A stretch of DNA of 64,000 bases, taken from positions 12,982 to 76,981 of the forward strand of contig CAYWNA010000030.1 of NCBI GenBank assembly GCA_964459305.1. The letters are read 5' to 3'. This document shows, one piece after another, positions 18,063 to 27,375 of the stretch. The notes beneath the pieces are model-generated. The model ran no database searches. It was not told the origin of the DNA and saw only the letters and a program-made list of their open reading frames with translations. Origin of the DNA: CAYWNA01 sp964459305 (GTDB lineage Bacteria > Planctomycetota > Planctomycetia > Pirellulales > Pirellulaceae). Position 1 is the first letter of the stretch. Each line of letters opens with the position of its first letter. The translations under genes were made by a program, and so were the position numbers.

Positions 18063-19565
18063 ATGAAGACCAATGGAGATTTGCGTTTCCCCGTGTTGGC
18101 CGCAACGATTCTCTGTGTGGCCTTGCCTGCTTTTGCGAGCACCGTTTCAGCCGCTGATTCCGGAGACTCAAGGCCAAACATTCTGTTTGCGATTGCCGAC
18201 GATTGGGGCTGGCCCCACGCGGGGGCGTATGGTGATCCGGTCGTCAAGACGCCGACCTTCGATCGGCTGGCTCGCGAGGGAATTTTGTTTCATCACGCCT
18301 ATATCTCCTCGCCTTCGTGTACACCGTCTCGCGGCGCGATTCTGACCGGCCAGTGGCATTGGCGACTCGAAGGCGCTGGGAACCTGTGGAGCGTCTTCCC
18401 CGACAAGTTCGTGACCTACCCAGAGATTCTAGAAAGAGCCGGCTATGAAACGGGCCTCACCAGCAAAGGCTGGGGTCCTGGACGAACGGAGACTGCCGGC
18501 CGTGATCTGGCAGGTAAACCATACAGAAATTTCCAGGATTTCCTGGCCAAACGCGCCAAAGACAAACCGTTCTGTTTCTGGCTGGGCAGTAGCGATCCCC
18601 ACCGGCCGTATAGGGCGGGTTCCGGTGCTGCCAGCGGCATGGACCTGGATCGGATCGAGTTGTTCGACTGTTTCCCTGATTCGCCCAAAGTACGCAGCGA
18701 TGTGGCGGACTACTATTTCGAAGTCCAGCGATTTGACGGTCTGGTTGGTGCGGCGATGGCAGCACTGGAAGAGATCGGTGAGCTGGACAACACCGTGGTC
18801 TTGATGACTGGCGATCACGGTATGCCGTTCCCTCGCTGCAAAGGCAATCTCTACGATTGTGGGGCTCGTGTCCCGCTGTCGGTGCGTTGGCCTGCCAGGA
18901 TGAAACCAGGCCGAGCCATCGACGACTTCGTCAGTCTGACCGATCTGGCACCGACCTTCCTCGAAGTTGCCGGGCTTGTGTCACGTGAAGATATGACCGG
19001 TCGCAGCCTTCTGTCGCTCCTGACCAGTGATACGTCCGGGCGGATCGATCCCGAACGCGATTTTGTCTTGACCGGCAGAGAGCGACATTGCCCTGGGCAG
19101 GAGCAGCCGGACATGGGGGGATACCCGTGTCGTGCGATCCGCACCCACGAATTCCTGTACATCCGCAATTTCTGCCCGAATCGTTGGCCGGCCGGCACGC
19201 CAAACTACGACAAGGCGGCCATTCCGGGCGCCTGGTACGCGGATTGCGACAACGGCCCGACCAAGACCTACATGGTCGAGAACTGCGACAAGGATGCCGT
19301 CCATCGCAAGTTGTTCGATGCCGCGTTTGCCAAAAGGCCGGCCGAAGAGTTGTATGATTTGGCGAAGGATCCTGAACAGTTGAACAACGTGGCCGACGAC
19401 CGGTCCTACGATGACGTAAAGAAACGTTTGTCCGATCAACTCACCACGCAGCTCAAGACATCCGGCGATCCGCGCGTCGCGGGCGGAGGCGAGAAGTTCG
19501 ACGAGTATCCTTACTTGGGCGGCGCACCGAAATATCCCGGATGGAAACCGAAAAATGCCCGATGA
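18063..19565 (+). CDS. Secreted type I sulfatase
   Basis: A 500-residue exported sulfatase with an N-terminal signal peptide. The metal-binding opening is RPNILFAIADDWGW. The active-site signature is SCTPSRGAILTGQ, an intact CxPSR in which the Cys becomes formylglycine. Further landmarks are the HRPY histidine, GDHGMPFPR with its metal-binding Asp-His, and KGNLYDCGARVPLSVRWP near the C-terminal part of the catalytic domain. It should remove sulfate esters from a polysaccharide; the substrate is unknown. The formylglycine-generating enzyme is not in this window. Its likely operon partner is the upstream FAD protein. Confidence 0.92.
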   Translation: MKTNGDLRFPVLAATILCVALPAFASTVSAADSGDSRPNILFAIADDWGWPHAGAYGDPVVKTPTFDRLAREGILFHHAYISSPSCTPSRGAILTGQWHWRLEGAGNLWSVFPDKFVTYPEILERAGYETGLTSKGWGPGRTETAGRDLAGKPYRNFQDFLAKRAKDKPFCFWLGSSDPHRPYRAGSGAASGMDLDRIELFDCFPDSPKVRSDVADYYFEVQRFDGLVGAAMAALEEIGELDNTVVLMTGDHGMPFPRCKGNLYDCGARVPLSVRWPARMKPGRAIDDFVSLTDLAPTFLEVAGLVSREDMTGRSLLSLLTSDTSGRIDPERDFVLTGRERHCPGQEQPDMGGYPCRAIRTHEFLYIRNFCPNRWPAGTPNYDKAAIPGAWYADCDNGPTKTYMVENCDKDAVHRKLFDAAFAKRPAEELYDLAKDPEQLNNVADDRSYDDVKKRLSDQLTTQLKTSGDPRVAGGGEKFDEYPYLGGAPKYPGWKPKNAR

Positions 19566-19596
19566 CGGACTCGTGGAAAGAACGGGGACGCGGAAT

Positions 19597-19655
19597 GGCG
19601 AGCGGTGGGCGTGAGCCCACTGATCGAATCAGCGGACTTACGTCCGCCGCTCGCC
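19597..19655. repeat. Palindromic repeat (GGCGAGCGG family)
   Basis: A 59-base element with outer arms GGCGAGCGG and CCGCTCGCC and two inner small hairpins (TGGGCGTGAGCCCA and GCGGACTTACGTCCGC). It lies between two convergent genes. The right half recurs near 43955-43982 and 45062-45089, so this is one copy of a dispersed family. Confidence 0.7.
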
Positions 19656-19674
19656 GAACGGCATACTTGCCGCA

Positions 19675-21057
19675 TCAGCCGGAAGCCGGTGCTTTCACGT
19701 CGTAACACCAGAGCGAGTCGTGATAACGGAGGTAGAGCCGGCCGTCGAGCAGGACGGGATGTGCCCAAGCGTCGCGTACCCGATCGGCAATCGAGGGAAA
19801 GCGGCCGACGACTTCCAAGCCGTCGGCCGTCGGTTTCAGCAGGCCCACATTGCCGCGCTCGTCCAGACAGTACAACCGCCCGTCCGCAAAGATCGGCGCA
19901 CCGGTGGTGAAGTCCTTGAGTTCATACTTCGTTTCGCCTGTCTGCCAATCCACGCCAAACCACCACTTGGACTTCCGATAGCCAGCGGCGAAGAGGGTAC
20001 CGTCGACGAGCACGGCACATCCGGTCACGGTGTCCAGCGGCGACGTCCACACGTGGTCTGCGTCAACACCCGTCGCGTCCGGCCGCAACTGGTACAGCCG
20101 GCCGTGCTCGGCATAGGGGGTCACGTAAAAAATACGGCCCGATCCGTACACGGGCGCCGCGATGTTCGTGCCGTAGCGGTTCTTCAGTGGTACCGTCCAG
20201 AGCAGCTTGCCGCTGTCGGCGTCCACACCGAAGCCATGGGCCGACGAGCAATTGGCGATCATCCGGCGTCCCGCATGCCGAAAGAGAATCGGTGAAGAGT
20301 GCGTGGCGCGATCGTCGCCAAGCGGTTTGGTGATCCAAACGGTCTTACCGTTTCGCTTGTCCAGTGCGGCCATGAGGGCCTTCTTCCCTCCGGGCGTCAC
20401 GATCACTCGCGGGCCATCGACCAGCACACACTCGCTCAACGCCCAAGTGATGTTCCGTGCGATGAACCGATCGAGGATGTCCACGGCCCAGAGTTCCTTG
20501 CCCGATTCTGCTTCCAGGCAGACCAGACGTCCATGGGCGTTCATGTTGTACAACCGGCCTTCGGAGAAGCCGCAACACGCTCGTGCTCCGGGGAAGGAGC
20601 CCGTCCAGGCCTTCCCGTTTCTCGCCCGCCACCGAAGTGCACCATCCGTGTCGAAGGCATACACGATCAAGTCGTCGTCCACGTCGCCCGTGATGTACAA
20701 CCGCCCGTCGACAACGATCGGCGAGGACCATCCTCGGCCCAACCCGTCGACCTTCCACCTAAGTCCCGGCCCACCGTCGGGCCAACTGTCCAGTAGTCCT
20801 TTCTCGTCGGAGATGCCGTCTCGGCGCGGACCGCGCCATTGTGGCCAATCCGGTTCAGGCGAACGGATGAATCCATCGGCGGCCACCGCGGCTGATGACG
20901 GCGGGACGATCAACGCGGTCGTGCTTCCACTTGACGGTTCATCCGACACAACTATTGGAGCAGTCAGCAGCCACAGAATCATCCAGGTTGCTGCGTATCT
21001 TGGTGGCCGCCAGCCGTATTGGCGGCGGTCGTGTTTTATCTCTGGCAAAGTTGTCAT
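19675..21057 (-). CDS. Secreted PQQ-type beta-propeller protein
   Basis: An exported eight-bladed-propeller type protein of the BamB/PQQ-dehydrogenase-like group. I start at the ATG at 21057; a GTG three codons earlier or an ATG at 20982 are possible. The hydrophobic stretch WMILWLLTAPIVV acts as signal or anchor. Repeats with the PQQ-blade pattern are visible: DWPQWRGPRRDGIS, SSPIVVDGRLYITGDVD, AFDTDGALRWRARNGKAWTG, CLEAESGKELWAVD and DSGKLLWTVPL. No catalytic residues of a dehydrogenase are evident. The exact role is unknown. Confidence 0.8.
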   Translation of the reverse strand: MTTLPEIKHDRRQYGWRPPRYAATWMILWLLTAPIVVSDEPSSGSTTALIVPPSSAAVAADGFIRSPEPDWPQWRGPRRDGISDEKGLLDSWPDGGPGLRWKVDGLGRGWSSPIVVDGRLYITGDVDDDLIVYAFDTDGALRWRARNGKAWTGSFPGARACCGFSEGRLYNMNAHGRLVCLEAESGKELWAVDILDRFIARNITWALSECVLVDGPRVIVTPGGKKALMAALDKRNGKTVWITKPLGDDRATHSSPILFRHAGRRMIANCSSAHGFGVDADSGKLLWTVPLKNRYGTNIAAPVYGSGRIFYVTPYAEHGRLYQLRPDATGVDADHVWTSPLDTVTGCAVLVDGTLFAAGYRKSKWWFGVDWQTGETKYELKDFTTGAPIFADGRLYCLDERGNVGLLKPTADGLEVVGRFPSIADRVRDAWAHPVLLDGRLYLRYHDSLWCYDVKAPASG

Positions 21058-21251
21058 TGCTGGCACGTGCCCTGTGTTGAGCAGGATCGGAGGTACTACA
21101 GAAGCCGTTGCGGTCTACGATTCTAGTGTCTCGGAGGCGTCTCTACCAGCATCGGAAACGAGGATGAGATTGGACTTTGCGCCGTGCGCAGATATGCTTT
21201 ACTTGCGAGTCTTGGTGATTCCTCGAACGGTTTGGCGACGATTTTGATCCC

Positions 21252-22208
21252 ATGCGTTTGTCCGTTGCACAATTCGTCAGGCTGCAGTTTCTCTTGGCCA
21301 GTTGCCTCCTGGCTGGGCATGCCGTTGCACAGCAAGGCCCACGTGTCCGAACATCGCCAGCTGAAGGACCATCGAATCCCGCCGGCCAATCGGCTGCGAG
21401 CCCCGACACGTCGCAACGATTCCATCAACTGATCACACGAATCGTCACGGACAACATTCCGCACGAGTACGAGGAGAAGAAGGACTGGGGAAAGACAACC
21501 GAGATTTGGGCTGGCGTGAAAATCTGGCGCGAAGGACTGCGAATTGAGACCAAGCGGCGAAAGAAGGAAGTGAAGCACGGAAAGTGGAGACTGTATCGGG
21601 TCTGGCTGGTCGACCCGGAACAGCAGTTTCACGTTCGCGTCGAGAACATACGCGAGGTGGGGGAAGGCCGTGTGGAGTTTGATGCGTCGGCCGAGGCGGC
21701 AATGGGCGCCTTCGGCCGGCTGTCATTATGGGAACGGGGAGTGCAATTGATCAGCATCAGCGCCGACGCTGACGCTAGAGTCAGACTGCGCGTGCGATGC
21801 AACCTTGGCGCGGAAGTCGACCCCACGAAGTTGCCGCCTGATGTCGTATTGGATCCAGCTATCACCGATGCGGATCTTCAGTTGGTTGATTTTGACCTGC
21901 GACGCATCAGCGATCTACGCGGGCCACTCGTGAATTCTCTGAGTCACGCTGTTCGCGAGGTGCTGGAGGACAGAATTGCCAACCGTCGCCAACGGCTGGT
22001 GGACAAGATCAATCGACAGATCGAGAAGAACGAAGACGAGTTTCGGCTGTCCTTGCACGACTTGTTGCGATCCAAGTGGGGCGAACAGGCATCGAAGCAT
22101 CTGGACATCAGCGAAGAAGGGCCCAGCGACCGCGGTTCGGAGGGCTCCGGAGTGGATTCGGCGAGAGCGGGTGACGGTCACGAAGGCCAAGGAACCACGC
22201 GGCAGTAA
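21252..22208 (+). CDS. Secreted protein of unknown function
   Basis: A 318-residue protein with an N-terminal signal peptide (LQFLLASCLLAGHAVA). The centre is a beta-rich region (IWAGVKIWREGLRIETKRR, RLYRVWLVDPEQQFHVRVE) followed by a long charged helical tail. The end is low-complexity (SDRGSEGSGVDSARAGDG). I do not recognise the family, although it looks like a conserved planctomycete protein. No clear ribosome site precedes the ATG. Confidence 0.6.
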   Translation: MRLSVAQFVRLQFLLASCLLAGHAVAQQGPRVRTSPAEGPSNPAGQSAASPDTSQRFHQLITRIVTDNIPHEYEEKKDWGKTTEIWAGVKIWREGLRIETKRRKKEVKHGKWRLYRVWLVDPEQQFHVRVENIREVGEGRVEFDASAEAAMGAFGRLSLWERGVQLISISADADARVRLRVRCNLGAEVDPTKLPPDVVLDPAITDADLQLVDFDLRRISDLRGPLVNSLSHAVREVLEDRIANRRQRLVDKINRQIEKNEDEFRLSLHDLLRSKWGEQASKHLDISEEGPSDRGSEGSGVDSARAGDGHEGQGTTRQ

Positions 22209-22312
22209 GTTATACGACGGTCGCCCAAGCTGGAAATCCGAGTTTCGGATTTAGCCGACCCACCTCTGTCTACGCGCAGGCCGCGCAGAAGGAACGCACA
22301 GCCAAAAGAGAA

Positions 22313-22353
22313 ACCGCCGACGTTTTCACGCCGGCGGTCTGACGGACTTTTTG
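22313..22353. terminator. Possible bidirectional-region terminator hairpin
   Basis: ACCGCCG at 22313-22319 pairs with CGGCGGT at 22332-22338 around a 12-base loop, followed ten bases later by a TTTTT run. It lies between two convergent genes, the expected place for a terminator of the plus-strand gene. The stem is short and the T run is spaced away, so confidence is moderate. Confidence 0.4.
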
Positions 22354-22383
22354 GTTCAGAAAATGACCCGGCCAATTCCGAGA

Positions 22384-23259
22384 CTATTCGGTCATGTCCC
22401 TTAGACGTGACACGCGGGGCTGCCTTGTCGTGTCGTAGAAGAAAGCACTTCCTTCGACAGACAACGGTTGCGATAGAGCGGCGCTTTCCATAACCACTCG
22501 GATCATGTGGTCTCCCGCTTCGTGCCCGACGGCGCGGAAGCGGAGGGTTTTGGATTCCCCGACCGCCAAGCTCAACGGCGCGAACGTCAACTGGTTGCTC
22601 TGGGCGGCATAATCGTCGGACGCCACCGCTTCGAGCTCTGCAGGCGTAATCACCTTGATGCGCACGTTGTCGGCATTCTTGGTTCCCACGTTTTTCAATT
22701 CGACTGCGAACTCCGCCGCGGTTTTGACGGCCAACGGCCCATCTTTGTTGATCACCCGCACGTTGATGTGTGGGCGGCTAATGACTTGGGTCGTGAGTCG
22801 GTCGTCAGCGTACAGACCGCCCTGGGCGCTGGCCGTGACTTCTTGCACGTGCTGCCCTTCCGCGAGCGCCTTCAGTTTGAACGGCAACGATTCCGTGGCG
22901 CCGGGATCCAGCCGTTCGACAAACCAAGTCAGAGTATTCGAGCGACGGTCGAACTTGACGGGTTTTCCGAGCACCGTCAATTGGAGTCCGGCGGGCAAGG
23001 ACGCCACGACCTTGACATTTTCGGTAGCGGCATCGCCAGGATTCGAAACGCAAATCTCATACACGCCTTCTCGGCCCATAAAGTTCATCTCGGGGCCCCG
23101 AGCAGCCACTTCGACCACCGCCCGACGAACGCGAAGTTGGCCGTGGCGTTTGCTTCCGAACCACTGGCATCCGTGGCCGTGAATCGAGCCTCCAACTTGC
23201 CAGGACCGATTGCGGAAGTAGTAAATGGGATCTTCTGGGACGCTCCGGGGCGAAGCCAT
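22384..23259 (-). CDS. C-terminal part of a frameshifted DUF11/CARDB-type repeat protein
   Basis: This frame carries beta-sandwich repeats typical of DUF11 proteins: GVYEICVSNPGDAATENVKVVASLP, FAVELKNVGTKNADNVRIKVITP and GESKTLRFRAVG. Its first about 45 codons (to about 23120) are nonsense, because the true coding sense there lies in the neighbouring frame. It continues the protein that begins at 24251. See the next entry for the N-terminal half; together they would make about 620 residues. Confidence 0.65.
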   Translation of the reverse strand: MASPRSVPEDPIYYFRNRSWQVGGSIHGHGCQWFGSKRHGQLRVRRAVVEVAARGPEMNFMGREGVYEICVSNPGDAATENVKVVASLPAGLQLTVLGKPVKFDRRSNTLTWFVERLDPGATESLPFKLKALAEGQHVQEVTASAQGGLYADDRLTTQVISRPHINVRVINKDGPLAVKTAAEFAVELKNVGTKNADNVRIKVITPAELEAVASDDYAAQSNQLTFAPLSLAVGESKTLRFRAVGHEAGDHMIRVVMESAALSQPLSVEGSAFFYDTTRQPRVSRLRDMTE

Positions 23260-24251
23260 CCGATGGGCATCGATTGTTTTGAGTCCTTGTTGGGCACTGA
23301 TTCAGCAGACAACTGCGGCAAAATCACCACCCCGTCGGCAATTCCGTCCCCCACGTTGGTGACGACCAAATTGAAAGTAACCGTATCGCCGTAGTTGGCT
23401 TCTTGCGGCCCTTCACAGGTCAGCATCAATTGGGATCGGCGCACTTGCATGGCCGAACGCGCCGTAATGGAGAAACTGGCTCGGGCGATCAACTCGACCG
23501 GCCCCGTCTCACGCGGCACCAACTTCAATTCAACCAGGCACCCCTGGTTGGGAGCGAGGCTGTCTATGTCAAATCGCAAGTCGCCACCGGCTTTCGCCGT
23601 TGGCTGGGGGTCGGCTTCGATCAGCTTGACGCGTTCGGGCAGTGTGGCATAGATCTGTACGTTTTCGGCGGTCACTTCGCCGTGGTTCTTGATGTCGATC
23701 GTGTACTTCGCCGTTTTGCCGACATTGATTTGCGCCGGACTCTGCGTCTCGACAGACAGGACCGGTACAGCGGCCGTCATCTTCATGTCGGCCGGAATTG
23801 CATTTGCCGATTGCGGCGGCTGACCCGTGGTCGTGCGGGCGGGCGGGAGATTCGCGGGTGCGCCGATCGACCTCGGAGCTGGCGCAGAGGAAGGTAATTG
23901 AGTCGGCGGCGAATAGGGAAATTCCAGGGGATCGGGATCTCTTAGCGGTTGGGGTTCGCTCGGATCGACCTGCTCTACGACGCGCGGGGCGGGAACCTGG
24001 TTGGTCGTGGACAGTTTCGGCGGACTCGGCAGCGTGGGCCGATCAGCGACGTACTCCTGGCCTGATGATATCGTCGGCAGTTCGAGGATCGGTGAGCCCG
24101 AATCTTCGGTCTGATCGATATCATCCGCAACCTCCACACCCACTGCAGGAGCCGGGAGCTGAAGTTCAGAGAAATCGTCAGATCTGAGTTGCGGGGCGAA
24201 AAGGCAGAGAAGGGGCAACAACGCGATCAGTGAAATCATCCGTGTATGCAT
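23085..24251 (-). CDS. N-terminal part of a frameshifted secreted DUF11/CARDB-type repeat protein
   Basis: The ATG follows a GGAG site and opens a signal peptide (MISLIALLPLLCLFAPQL). After a proline-rich low-complexity linker, DUF11-like repeats follow: KYTIDIKNHGEVTAENVQIYATLP and TFNLVVTNVGDGIADGVVILP. At about 23120 the frame should pass from ANATANFAF into RRAVVEVAARGPEMNF in the adjacent frame. Instead this ORF ends after about 11 unrelated residues. The family is a cell-surface or extracellular repeat protein common in planctomycetes. A sequencing error is possible. Confidence 0.7.
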   Translation of the reverse strand: MHTRMISLIALLPLLCLFAPQLRSDDFSELQLPAPAVGVEVADDIDQTEDSGSPILELPTISSGQEYVADRPTLPSPPKLSTTNQVPAPRVVEQVDPSEPQPLRDPDPLEFPYSPPTQLPSSAPAPRSIGAPANLPPARTTTGQPPQSANAIPADMKMTAAVPVLSVETQSPAQINVGKTAKYTIDIKNHGEVTAENVQIYATLPERVKLIEADPQPTAKAGGDLRFDIDSLAPNQGCLVELKLVPRETGPVELIARASFSITARSAMQVRRSQLMLTCEGPQEANYGDTVTFNLVVTNVGDGIADGVVILPQLSAESVPNKDSKQSMPIGWLRPGASQKIPFTTSAIGPGKLEARFTATDASGSEANATANFAFVGRWSKWLLGAPR

Positions 24252-24709
24252 CTTGCGAATCTCCGTATTCAGTTAGCTGCGGTGCTCGGCGCACGGATTT
24301 GCGCGGCATTTTCGTCTATTTCGTCCACCCTCTCTCTACGGCCCTATGAAAACTCTGCGAGTCTTTGGATCTGCCTTCCCTCGATAGCGCATACACGGAA
24401 GGAGACAAAAGTGCCGAAAAATCGGGCAGAGAGTGTCGCTCGGGCTGCAGCCGCACAATTGACAAAAACGTAACGGCAAACAGAATCGCTGATATGATGA
24501 TGAACGACTAACTGAAACGGACTGACTTGTGGGGTACCCGCCGCATCTCCTCTTGCTCGAAGACGGTACCGTGCGGTGCGGCCGCAATTCCAGAGCCCGA
24601 TCCATCGCTTGCGCCGGAGCATCTGACCGGGGAAACGGACCCCAAACCGTTCACGAACGCCATCAGCATTCAGCACTCAGCTGTCAGCATCCAGCATCTC
24701 TCCTCCCAA
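24252..24709. other. Non-coding gap, nothing recognised
   Basis: About 460 bases between the DUF11-type gene and the stop of the S46 peptidase gene, both on the minus strand. I see no family-like frame. A short stretch near 24660-24710 has repeated CAGC/CAGCAT words but no clear palindrome. Confidence 0.4.
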
Positions 24710-26764
24710 TCACCGTCCCAACTCGTCCACCAGGCGATCGGCGTCGTAGATATTCCGAAGAGCCTCCAACATCGCGGCGACATGTACCGAAACGGCCCGG
24801 CCCACTTCGTCCGAGTAGAAATATCGACTGGTCAACGACTGGATGTTGCCGTCGAATATCACGCCCACCAGCTCCGCATCACGATTGATCACCGGGCTCC
24901 CGGAGTTGCCACCGATAATGTCGGCCGTGCACACAAAGTCGAACGGTGTCTGGAGATTCAATTGGTCCTTGCTCGCGTGCCATCGGTCGGGCAGCTCCCA
25001 CGGATCCTTGCCGCCGTGTTTCTCTTCGTGTTCGAAAGCACCGCCGACGGTCGTCCAAGGTGGAATGGGCTGGCCGTCCTCGACGTATCCCTTGACCACT
25101 CCGAACGCCAAGCGAAGCGTAAAGGTCGCGTCGGGATACGTGCCTGTGCCTTTGACCGCGTACACAGCGGTGGTGATCTGCGAGTAAGCCTGACGTTCCA
25201 ACTCGTCGAGTTCGTCACGGATCTTGCGTATCCTGCGCACCTCCGGCTCCATCAACTTGGCCAGTTGAATCATCGGATCGGTCGAGTTGTCGATGGTCGC
25301 CCGGCCGCCCTTGGCGATCTGTTTGCGAAGCCCAACGTCAGCCAACTTTGTGCTACCCACCAACTCAGCCGCGCGCGCCTTGGGGCTCTTGGCGGAGAGC
25401 ACCTTTCGGACCAGCGGGGCATCACCGCCGCGGCGTTCGGCAAGCAGAGCCAGCGAGTCGGCCAACTTCGTGCGATCCAGGTCCGTGTGAATCGGTGCGG
25501 GCGAGAACAGCCGCTGTTCCAGTGACGCACGAGCCGATTCGCGGTACTCGCGCAGCCGCGCGGAATTCGGCTTTTGGTCTTCCGCGGCAATGAAAACCAG
25601 TTTTTCGGCGATATCGTACAGCCGACCTGCGAAGCCCGCCGTTTGGCGCAACAGCTCGGCCTGGCGCGACTGCACCTGCTCGATCGTCTTCCAGGCGCCG
25701 GCGGATTCTCTCAGCTTGGGATCGTCGGTCACCTTCTCACGCAGCATCGCTTCGTCGTCTTCTTTGCACGCCAAGAAGACCGGATCCTGTAGCCCTTCTA
25801 GCATCCCCATGTATGCCTTCCTGGCGTTCTGAACTCCGAATAGATCATCGCGCACGCGGCGCTCGTACTCCTCGCCAGCCAAGCCGAACTGCTGGTACAA
25901 AACCTCCCGCCGACGGAGGAAATCCAAGACAAATGGCACGTAGTGATCGCGCTGGTACTTCAGAGCGGCTGCGGTGTAGATGCGCTGAGTGCGTCCGGGG
26001 TTCCCGGGAACGAAAACGAGCTCACCATCGGCCGTATCGTTGTTCGCTATCTTTAGGAAATGTTCGACTCTGGCAGGCTTGTCATCTTCGTACACCCGAA
26101 ACAAGCAGACGTCCAGGCAGTACCGCGGATATTCAAAGTTGTCCGCATCGCCACCGAAAAACGCGATGCCCGATTCCGGCGCCCAAACGAGACGGACGTC
26201 CGTGTACTTCTTGTAACGATAAAGGTGATATCGGGCGCCGCCGTACAGCGTCACTACGTCACTCCGCAGGCCGGTTGCGTCGAGCGACCCTTTTTCGATT
26301 TCCGACATCACGGCCCGTCGCGCCGCAAACGCGTCCGCTGGCGACATATCCGGTTTCACCGCGGCATTTACACGATCCGTGACGTCCTCGATCGAAACCA
26401 GTTGGTTCAGCTCCAAGTCCGGCGCCTTGATCTCGTCGGCCGGCGCCGCGTAGAAGCCATCGCGGTAGTAGTTGTGTTCGGGCGTCGAAATCTTGTGCAA
26501 CGTATCGGCGCCAACATGATGGTTGGTGAGCACCAGCCCGGTGCTGGATACAAACGAAGCCGATCCGCCGCTATTGAAACGAACGGACGACAGCATCACA
26601 TGCCGCGCCCACGCGTCATCAGGCTCGAATCCGTACTCCTTCTTCAGATAGTCCTTCGGCAGATCGCTGAACAGCCACATTCCTTCGTCGGCCGCTGCAA
26701 GGTGGCACACGGCTGCCAAGGCCACGAACATCCACAGCTTCCTCAAGATGCTAAGTGCTTTCAT
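24710..26764 (-). CDS. S46 family dipeptidyl-peptidase (DPP7/DPP11-like)
   Basis: A 684-residue exported serine peptidase that removes dipeptides from oligopeptides. I start at MKALSILRKL, with a signal peptide, 28 codons inside the longest frame. The N terminus shows the family's DEGMWLFSDLP. The catalytic His region is GLVLTNHHVG at about residue 77-86 and the nucleophile motif is GGNSGSPVIN near the C terminus. The EYPRYCLDV stretch is a conserved S46 segment near the catalytic Asp. Length matches the family. It probably supplies dipeptides from extracellular protein breakdown. It appears to be monocistronic. Confidence 0.9.
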   Translation of the reverse strand: MKALSILRKLWMFVALAAVCHLAAADEGMWLFSDLPKDYLKKEYGFEPDDAWARHVMLSSVRFNSGGSASFVSSTGLVLTNHHVGADTLHKISTPEHNYYRDGFYAAPADEIKAPDLELNQLVSIEDVTDRVNAAVKPDMSPADAFAARRAVMSEIEKGSLDATGLRSDVVTLYGGARYHLYRYKKYTDVRLVWAPESGIAFFGGDADNFEYPRYCLDVCLFRVYEDDKPARVEHFLKIANNDTADGELVFVPGNPGRTQRIYTAAALKYQRDHYVPFVLDFLRRREVLYQQFGLAGEEYERRVRDDLFGVQNARKAYMGMLEGLQDPVFLACKEDDEAMLREKVTDDPKLRESAGAWKTIEQVQSRQAELLRQTAGFAGRLYDIAEKLVFIAAEDQKPNSARLREYRESARASLEQRLFSPAPIHTDLDRTKLADSLALLAERRGGDAPLVRKVLSAKSPKARAAELVGSTKLADVGLRKQIAKGGRATIDNSTDPMIQLAKLMEPEVRRIRKIRDELDELERQAYSQITTAVYAVKGTGTYPDATFTLRLAFGVVKGYVEDGQPIPPWTTVGGAFEHEEKHGGKDPWELPDRWHASKDQLNLQTPFDFVCTADIIGGNSGSPVINRDAELVGVIFDGNIQSLTSRYFYSDEVGRAVSVHVAAMLEALRNIYDADRLVDELGR

Positions 26765-26817
26765 GAGTTCAATACCTTGTCGTCTTAAGTTGGTTTTCGA
26801 CTTTCCGGTCCACAAAT

Positions 26818-27037
26818 CGTTCCCAAGCACTGCGTGGGCCCGCGTCAACGCGATAGCACATCACATTCTTCTCGTTTAACCGCAGTGCCCAACGGACCGC
26901 GCGTCGGCGAGGGCAGTGCGCGGCGTTTCTCCCCAGCGCAGAGTGGATCGCCGGTTCCAAGTCAACTCCCGCGCGGGCCGCTGGCCCTGCGGCTAAACGA
27001 TTTGACGGCACGCAAAACTCGTTCCTGCTTGGGAACG
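26818..27037. repeat. Nested palindromic repeat
   Basis: An outer pair of 12-base inverted repeats (CGTTCCCAAGCA at 26818-26829, TGCTTGGGAACG at 27026-27037) encloses an inner imperfect palindrome from 26874 to 26998 with ends GTTTAACCGCAG and CTGCGGCTAAAC. The inner part belongs to the same tip family as 9370-9445 and 36723-36797. It lies between the divergent S46 and PQQ genes; the remainder of the gap shows nothing else. Confidence 0.65.
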
Positions 27038-27375
27038 CACCCCGGGAAATCCCCGCTTCCAATGTTGGGGCGTGATCAGCATACCAGCGTCACTGGCGAT
27101 GGCAACGGCACATCACGGCAAAACGGCTAAGGATTGGTCAAGACATAGCTGTCGCCTTTGTCGCCGCCCTCTCCGAGGTCGGTGGGGGAGGGCACCGAGT
27201 TCGGTGAATTCGGCGACTATCGGCATTCCGGTTTTCGTGGCCTTCACGTGAAAGTTGACACGTATTGATCGACGGTTCCCAACCATTTGCTGGAATCTCC
27301 GAACGGCACCTGTTACTTTGGTCGTTGGGATTCGGATACCACAGTCAGGAAACGAACAACACCGGGGATATACCG

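Noticed and set aside
24527..25525. A 332-codon plus-strand frame overlapping the S46 peptidase gene
   Set aside because: It is an antisense shadow: the minus-strand frame has strong S46 motifs and this one has none.
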